Assembly: GCA_964516435.1 (NCBI GenBank)
Contig: CAZEZP010000090.1
Location: 1 to 9,075 of the forward strand
Origin: HGW-17 sp964516435
Lineage (GTDB): Bacteria > Myxococcota_A > Polyangia > HGW-17
Reading direction: 5' to 3'
DNA length: 9,075 nt
This document shows, one piece after another, positions 5,573 to 9,075 of this stretch. The position numbers and the translations under genes are program-made. The stretch's first letter is position 1. Each line of letters begins with the position of its first letter. The notes under the pieces were generated by a model. That model searched no databases. It was given only the letters and a program-made list of their open reading frames with translations, and had not been told where the DNA came from.

Positions 5573-7104
5573 CACAATTCCTTTTTTTGGTGGAGGAATC
5601 CCTCCACGGGCCGGGCGCGCGCCGCCTTGAACGCAGGAAACAGCGTCGCCAGGATGCACAGGACCAGCGTGGTGACCGAAATCATGGCGACATTGGAAAA
5701 CTGGATGGAGACCGGCAGGTGATTGATGATGTACACTTCCGGATCCAGCGGGAAGGAATAGGCCCGCAGCACGCCGCACATCATCAGGCCGATGCCCTGC
5801 CCGAGCGCCATCCCCAGAAGACCGATGACCACGCCGGCGAAGATGAAGATGCGCGCCACGGCGTTGTCCGAGGCTCCTAGCGCCTTCAGGATGGAAATTT
5901 CCTTGCGCTTGTCGAGCACCAGCATGTACAGGGCCGAAAGGACGCCGAACGCCGCCACTGAAATGAGGAAAAACAGCAGGACCCAGATGACCACCCGATG
6001 GAACTGGAGGTTCTGGAAGACCTGCGGATTGAGCGCGCTCCAGGTCACCACACGCACGTTCATGCCCGCGGCCTCGTAACTGGCGGAAAGCCGCTCGGCC
6101 GCGGCATCGGCGCGGTCCATGTCCGAAAGGCGCATCTCGATGCCGAAAATGGTGTCGGAACGGCCGTCCACCCGGGGGTTGAAGGCATAGGAGACGTTCA
6201 GGTGCACGTATGCCAGTTTCTGGTCGTACTCCTCGAATCCGGCGAAGAAGATTCCCACTACGCACATGTCCAGATTCCGGACGCGGGGCGCCACGGATCC
6301 GGCATCCACCGTCATGCCGAACGACGACATCGGGGAAACCAGCGTGACGGCATCCCCCGTCCTGACGCCCAGGCGGCGCGCCAGTCCGGCGCCCAGGATG
6401 ATGCCCGGCCAGCGGTGGTCAAAACGCCGGCAGTAACTGTCGCCGTCCATGGCGGCATCCGCAACTGGCGCATCGGCCGTCGCCTCGCTGTCATCCTCCG
6501 CGGAAGCGGACTGCGGCTCGTCCGCCACGAAGGGATTGCGCTCCAGTTCCAGCATGTTGCCTTCCGTCATGTGGCGTGGCAGATCCAGGACGCGCATGGC
6601 CAGAAACGGCCGGATGCCCTTGACGAGCACACCTGAATGCCGCTCGCGGCGCACGATGAGCATCTCGTTGAGATTGAACGGCGCGGCTTCCACGACATCC
6701 GGATCCTGGCGCGCCAGGCTCAGGATCCGTTCCGGATCCGCAAAGGTCGCCCCCTGCGGCATGAGCAGGATGTGCCCATTGACCCCCAGTATCTTTTCCT
6801 TGAATTCCCTCTGGAATCCGGATGAAACGTTCCAGACCACCGTCAGCACCGTGGTCCCCAGCAGCACGCTGGTGATGGAAATGGTCGTAAAGACGGAAAA
6901 GAACCGCAAAAGGAAAAAAATGGAAGCCCCCAGCGCCCCCGCTCCCAGCAGAAGCGCGCTGGCAAAACGCAGCCAGCCGTCCCCGAACAGAAAGCCGGCC
7001 GCCCCGGCCATGCACAATGCGACCATCGCAGCGAAGGCGTAATGCACCCATCGGCGGGGCTTGGCCCCATACAGATACCGCCAGCCGGCAAACAACTCGA
7101 ACAT
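5572..7104 (-). CDS. LolC/LolE-like (FtsX-type) ABC transporter permease with extra N-terminal membrane hairpin
   Basis: This is an inner-membrane permease of the MacB/LolCE type, which in Lol systems extracts outer-membrane lipoproteins. It opens like LolC/LolE with FELFAGWRYL (2-11), but two extra hydrophobic segments (about 21-40 and 45-67) come before the usual first helix (about 70-92). The LolC-like stretch SSGFQREFKEKILGVNGHIL (94-113) follows. A periplasmic domain runs to about 368 and carries an acidic, low-complexity insert (about 194-222). Three more helices lie at about 371-393, 415-445 and 470-492, and the cytoplasmic coupling motif DKRKEISILKALGA is at 398-411. At 510 residues it is about 100 longer than typical LolC. 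The ATG at 7102-7104 has GGTGAG 7 nt upstream and begins 4 nt after the previous stop. No LolD-type ATPase adjoins it; the partner must be encoded elsewhere. A lipoprotein substrate is likely but unproven. Confidence 0.88.
   Translation of the reverse strand: MFELFAGWRYLYGAKPRRWVHYAFAAMVALCMAGAAGFLFGDGWLRFASALLLGAGALGASIFFLLRFFSVFTTISITSVLLGTTVLTVVWNVSSGFQREFKEKILGVNGHILLMPQGATFADPERILSLARQDPDVVEAAPFNLNEMLIVRRERHSGVLVKGIRPFLAMRVLDLPRHMTEGNMLELERNPFVADEPQSASAEDDSEATADAPVADAAMDGDSYCRRFDHRWPGIILGAGLARRLGVRTGDAVTLVSPMSSFGMTVDAGSVAPRVRNLDMCVVGIFFAGFEEYDQKLAYVHLNVSYAFNPRVDGRSDTIFGIEMRLSDMDRADAAAERLSASYEAAGMNVRVVTWSALNPQVFQNLQFHRVVIWVLLFFLISVAAFGVLSALYMLVLDKRKEISILKALGASDNAVARIFIFAGVVIGLLGMALGQGIGLMMCGVLRAYSFPLDPEVYIINHLPVSIQFSNVAMISVTTLVLCILATLFPAFKAARARPVEGFLHQKKEL
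5581..5607 (-). promoter_or_regulatory. Candidate -1 frameshift signal: A AAA AAG heptamer behind a 7-bp hairpin
   Basis: Near the end of the permease gene the codons CAA AAA AAG contain A AAA AAG (5581-5587), the same heptamer and phase as the Escherichia coli dnaX frameshift site. A -1 slip would continue into GGA ATT GTG ATG, which is exactly the nadD frame, giving a permease-NadD-DUF2520 polyprotein. A perfect hairpin GTGGAGG-GATT-CCTCCAC (5590-5607) lies 2 nt upstream and includes GGAGGG, a Shine-Dalgarno-like sequence about 12 nt before the heptamer. The only downstream stem I see (GGCGGA / TCCGCC, 5529-5548) is about 32 nt away, farther than usual stimulators. The A-rich run may simply be part of the nadD ribosome binding region. 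Confidence 0.35.
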
Positions 7105-7108
7105 TGCG

Positions 7109-8137
7109 CTACTCACCCCCACGGCCGATGCGATGCCAGTGGATGCCCCGGGAAGGAGACGAGGACCACAGGACCCAGCGCGGACGGCCGACCAGCGCGG
7201 ACACGGGCACGCGCAGCCACGCGGGTTCTACCACGACATTGCGGAAATCGGAGAGCAAAAACACCTCGTCCTGCGCCAACTGGAAGTTCAGATGTCGCGC
7301 CAGGGCGGGAAACGTCCGGGAATCCGGCGAAACGGCGATGTGGCGTTCGATGCCGTCCTGCACCTCCACCCGGATGCGGCAGGGCAGAAATTCGCCGTCA
7401 TCCCGCATCCATGCGCAAAATTCAGTGGAATCCCGATACACGGCGGCTTCGCGCCCCGAAACCCGGTACAGCACGTTCCCGGCTGCGTCTACGTCCAGTT
7501 CCACCTCTTCGCCGGGCAGGGCCGCCAGCCGCATGGTGAGGAAGATTCCGCCATGACGCACCGCCAGCGTCCGTCCACGCAACCGCTGCAGATTCCCGGT
7601 GTTGCGGGGTCCCGCCAGGATGTCGCCGGGCAGCCCGTCCAGGGAATGCACGCCCGAAACCGTGATGACGAAAGAGGACCCGCAGAACAGCAGGGGCGCG
7701 GCCAGTTGCGGCAGAGCCAGGAGCAGCATCGCGAGGCGCGAAGGCGGCCCGGCTTCGGGGCGGGTCTTCACCATCCACGTGTCGGCCACACAAGCCAGTT
7801 TCGCCAGCGCGCCGAACCAGAAGACGGGCGACCACGGGGAGGGAATCCAGCCGGCCAGGGAAAGCGGCAGCAACCATGGAAAAGGCCCGGTGAAAAGCCC
7901 GGTGAAAAGCGAAGCGAACAGGAAGCCGGAAGCATGCGTCGCCAGGAAGGCGGCCAGGAGGATGGCAGGGGACGCAGCCCACACGAAGCCGCGCAGCCGA
8001 TGTCCCTGCGCATACTGCCCCAGACCGGAAAACAGCAGGGAAAACAGGGCGCTTCTCCAGCGGATGGACTCGGTGCGCCGGCTCCAGTCCTTCCAGGCGT
8101 CTGCAAGGCGCGCCCCCCGGCGGAAATGCAAAGCCAT
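7109..8137 (-). CDS. Membrane protein with a signal peptidase I (S26) fold lacking catalytic residues
   Basis: The 342-residue protein starts with a polytopic membrane region: SGLGQYAQGHRLRG (37-50) resembles the GLGQ-Y-G modules fused to some signal peptidases, and hydrophobic segments lie at about 51-67, 72-95, 103-118 and 135-160. The extracytoplasmic half follows signal peptidase I box by box, but the catalytic positions are changed. SGVHSLDGLPGD (161-172) aligns without gaps to SGSMMPTLLIGD of LepB and has Val163 at the catalytic Ser. MRLAALPGE (202-210) aligns to KRAVGLPGD, with Met202 at the catalytic Lys. SDFR (296-299) replaces GDNR, and DSR is gone, whereas VGRPRWVLWS (316-325) and GIHWHRIG (331-338) are preserved. 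Preserved scaffold with lost chemistry suggests a pseudoenzyme, perhaps a chaperone or binder of exported proteins. The ATG at 8135-8137 begins 7 nt after the previous stop; its ribosome binding site is weak. Fold assignment is fairly sure; function is unknown. Confidence 0.8.
   Translation of the reverse strand: MALHFRRGARLADAWKDWSRRTESIRWRSALFSLLFSGLGQYAQGHRLRGFVWAASPAILLAAFLATHASGFLFASLFTGLFTGPFPWLLPLSLAGWIPSPWSPVFWFGALAKLACVADTWMVKTRPEAGPPSRLAMLLLALPQLAAPLLFCGSSFVITVSGVHSLDGLPGDILAGPRNTGNLQRLRGRTLAVRHGGIFLTMRLAALPGEEVELDVDAAGNVLYRVSGREAAVYRDSTEFCAWMRDDGEFLPCRIRVEVQDGIERHIAVSPDSRTFPALARHLNFQLAQDEVFLLSDFRNVVVEPAWLRVPVSALVGRPRWVLWSSSPSRGIHWHRIGRGGE
7886..7909 (-). repeat. 12-bp tandem duplication in the signal peptidase-like gene
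   Basis: The plus-strand unit cccggtgaaaag is present twice, end to end and identical. It encodes the LFTGLFTG stretch (residues 77-84, inside a membrane segment). A recent in-frame slippage duplication is the simplest explanation. Confidence 0.85.
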
Positions 8138-8144
8138 GAGCGTA

Positions 8145-8849
8145 TCAACCCAACTGGAATTCGGATTTCAGGTAGGACTCGCCCTTGGACGTCAGATGGA
8201 ATTCCTTGGCCCCGCGGCGGGAATCCGCACGTTCCCGCACACGCACCAGACCGGCATCCACGGCCTTCTGCTGAATGACCTTGCGGATGTTCTGCGGCAG
8301 GATGGGGAAGCCCAGTTCATCCCCCACCTCGGCGATTTCCTGGGCCAGAAGCCATTTTTTCCCGGAAAGAGCCATCAGGTACAGCACCTTGAGCAACTGG
8401 TTGCGGGAAAACACCGGAATCAGAATGTCTTCGGGCAATTCGCGCAATGCTTCGGCCAGCGGGCCCGCGGCAGCCGGCACGGGCGGCGCCTCGCGCGCCG
8501 GTTCCGAAGAATCCACGGGAACTGGCGCATCCGCCGGCGCTGCGGGTGCTTCCGGCACGGCTTGCATGGAAGGATCCGCCGCCGGGACCGGCTGCGACTC
8601 TGGAGACTGCGACTCTTCCGGCTGCGCCTCCTGGCAGCAGGGCGCCGCTTCCACTTCCTGGCGCCAGCGCGCCAGCCACGGGTCGAGAACGTCCTTCACC
8701 GCTGGAAAATGCTGCTCCGCAAGTTCAAGGAATTCCATCGTTTTTTCGGAAATCTTCACCATCACGCGGCAGCCAGTCTCCAGCCCTTTTTCCAGCACCT
8801 TGTCCCGAAGCGACATCCACTCGTTCAGATTCGGAAAGTTTTCCAGCAT
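8145..8849 (-). CDS. Unrecognised protein with Pro/Ala-rich linker and winged-helix-like C-terminal domain
   Basis: I do not recognise a named family for this 234-residue protein. It has three parts. A helical N-terminal segment (1-66) is rich in charged and aromatic residues. A low-complexity linker (about 67-130) is rich in Pro, Ala, Glu and Ser and contains a Cys-Cys pair (71-72). A C-terminal domain (about 138-234) has a pattern compatible with a winged helix: helix NQLLKVLYLMALSG (150-163), helix LLAQEIAEVGDELG (167-180), helix LPQNIRKVIQQKAVDAGLV (184-202), then a basic RVRERADSRRGAKEFHLT (203-220) that could be the wing. No signal peptide or membrane segment is seen, so it is probably cytoplasmic. 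The ATG at 8847-8849 was chosen because AAGGA lies 9 nt upstream; the earlier in-frame start at 8912 would lie upstream of the predicted promoter boxes. As first gene of the operon it might regulate it, which is inference. Confidence 0.82.
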   Translation of the reverse strand: MLENFPNLNEWMSLRDKVLEKGLETGCRVMVKISEKTMEFLELAEQHFPAVKDVLDPWLARWRQEVEAAPCCQEAQPEESQSPESQPVPAADPSMQAVPEAPAAPADAPVPVDSSEPAREAPPVPAAAGPLAEALRELPEDILIPVFSRNQLLKVLYLMALSGKKWLLAQEIAEVGDELGFPILPQNIRKVIQQKAVDAGLVRVRERADSRRGAKEFHLTSKGESYLKSEFQLG

Positions 8850-8879
8850 CCTGCACCGTCCTTCCAAGAGGTAAAGTGG

Positions 8880-8908
8880 AGAGTAGTGAAAATTTCCACG
8901 TGCGTCAA
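8880..8908 (-). promoter_or_regulatory. Predicted sigma70-type promoter of the four-gene operon
   Basis: On the minus strand, TTGACG (8903-8908, 5 of 6 to the -35 consensus) is separated by the optimal 17 bp from TACTCT (8880-8885, 3 of 6 to the -10 consensus). Transcription would start near 8873, about 24 nt before the ATG at 8849, leaving room for the AAGGA ribosome binding site. A weak -10 with a good -35 and upstream repeats is the layout expected of a regulated, possibly activator-dependent promoter. Confidence 0.55.
8886..8899. promoter_or_regulatory. Near-palindrome inside the promoter spacer (candidate operator)
   Basis: GTGGAAATTTTCAC (minus strand) is symmetric at 12 of its 14 positions and lies wholly between the -35 and -10 boxes, a usual place for repressor binding. 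It overlaps a CACGTG hexamer (8897-8902) that abuts the -35 box. The regulator is unknown. Confidence 0.35.
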
Positions 8909-8923
8909 GCACTTTAACGACGG

Positions 8924-8967
8924 ATGGAATCCGTATGGAATCCAGATGGAATCCAGATGAAATCCCA
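8924..8967 (-). repeat. Four tandem 11-bp repeats upstream of the operon promoter
   Basis: On the plus strand the units are atggaatccgt, atggaatccag, atggaatccag and atgaaatccca, end to end without spacers. Units 2 and 3 are identical and each contains the odd-centred palindrome TGGA-A-TCCA. The array ends 15 bp upstream of the -35 box, at about -51 to -94. With an 11-bp period each unit presents the same helix face, as expected for cooperative binding of an activator or an autoregulator. Confidence 0.85.
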
Positions 8968-8979
8968 AAGACCCCCGCG

Positions 8980-9014
8980 CCCGGATCCGGACGTTCCGGA
9001 CGCCGGCTTCCGGG
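8980..9014. repeat. GC-rich dyad cluster at the right edge
   Basis: The segment carries repeated CCGGA elements: an outer pair CCCGGA / TCCGGG (8980-8985 and 9009-9014) and an inner TCCGGA-CGT-TCCGGA hairpin (8986-9000). No T-run follows on either strand, so an intrinsic terminator is not supported. It may be a structured intergenic element or the end of a transcript from beyond the window. No gene is supported in 8850-9075. Confidence 0.4.
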
Positions 9015-9075
9015 ATTCCCTCATGGCACGCCAACAGCGCCGCGCATGCATTTCCACGCGGCCAGCACCCCTGAA

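Noticed and set aside
4130..5722. Long plus-strand open frame of about 530 codons opposite the NadD-DUF2520 gene
   Set aside because: There is no recognisable domain, the composition is Arg/Pro/Gln-rich, and it is opposite a well-supported gene.
5573..6265. Extension of the nadD frame upstream into the permease gene
   Set aside because: The frame is open but its product is Arg/Gly-rich and unlike any family; the permease frame carries the FtsX motifs here. NadD begins naturally at 5572. The open frame only matters for the frameshift hypothesis.
8850..8912. Upstream in-frame starts for the first operon gene (up to 8912)
   Set aside because: They would lie upstream of the predicted -35/-10 boxes, and the ATG at 8849 has its own AAGGA site.
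7061..8960. Two long overlapping plus-strand frames opposite the signal peptidase-like and first operon genes
   Set aside because: Low-complexity Arg/Pro/Gly products without motifs; both are antisense to genes that have family signatures or proper ribosome binding sites.
9024..9075. Possible plus-strand gene starting ATG at 9024, or the tail of a minus-strand gene ending TGA at 9021-9023
   Set aside because: Only 17 codons or so are visible either way, without a ribosome binding site or any motif; not enough to support a call.

Overview
The window is GC-rich DNA in which every gene I can support lies on the minus strand, so it reads from right to left. The gene set points to a Gram-negative, deltaproteobacterial or Myxococcota-like bacterium. 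The evidence is a LolC/LolE-type permease, a large double-FHA membrane protein with a Cys-containing repeat tail, a GldA-like ABC ATPase, and the GC-rich codon use. This placement is inference from protein style, not from a marker gene. No tRNA, rRNA, CRISPR array or insertion sequence is visible.

Right to left: positions 8850-9075 form an upstream control region. It holds a GC-rich dyad, four tandem 11-bp repeats, and a sigma70-like promoter with a near-palindrome between its -35 and -10 boxes. This promoter appears to drive a tight four-gene operon (8849 down to 4154). The operon encodes (1) an unrecognised protein with a Pro/Ala-rich linker and a winged-helix-like C-terminus; (2) a polytopic membrane protein with a signal peptidase I fold whose catalytic Ser, Lys and GDNR/DSR boxes are replaced, a probable pseudoenzyme; (3) a LolC/LolE-like permease with an extra N-terminal membrane hairpin and no adjacent ATPase; and (4) a NadD nicotinate-nucleotide adenylyltransferase fused in one frame to a Rossmann/DUF2520 domain. 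The intervals between these genes are 7 nt, 4 nt and a 1-nt overlap. A dnaX-type A AAA AAG heptamer lies in the correct frame at the permease/nadD junction.

Next comes a candidate promoter (4118-4146) and a gene for a double-FHA, single-pass membrane protein (2291-4078), followed after 94 bp by pyruvate kinase (817-2196). A 217-bp gap then holds a good promoter and a leader hairpin next to the ribosome binding site of a GldA-like ABC-2 transporter ATPase, which runs off the left edge.

Pyruvate kinase and NadD are housekeeping enzymes; the membrane and FHA proteins suggest envelope biogenesis or signalling. The most unusual content is the four-gene operon with its NadD-DUF2520 fusion, its dead signal peptidase and its repeat-bearing promoter. 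Whether these form one functional system cannot be decided from sequence alone.
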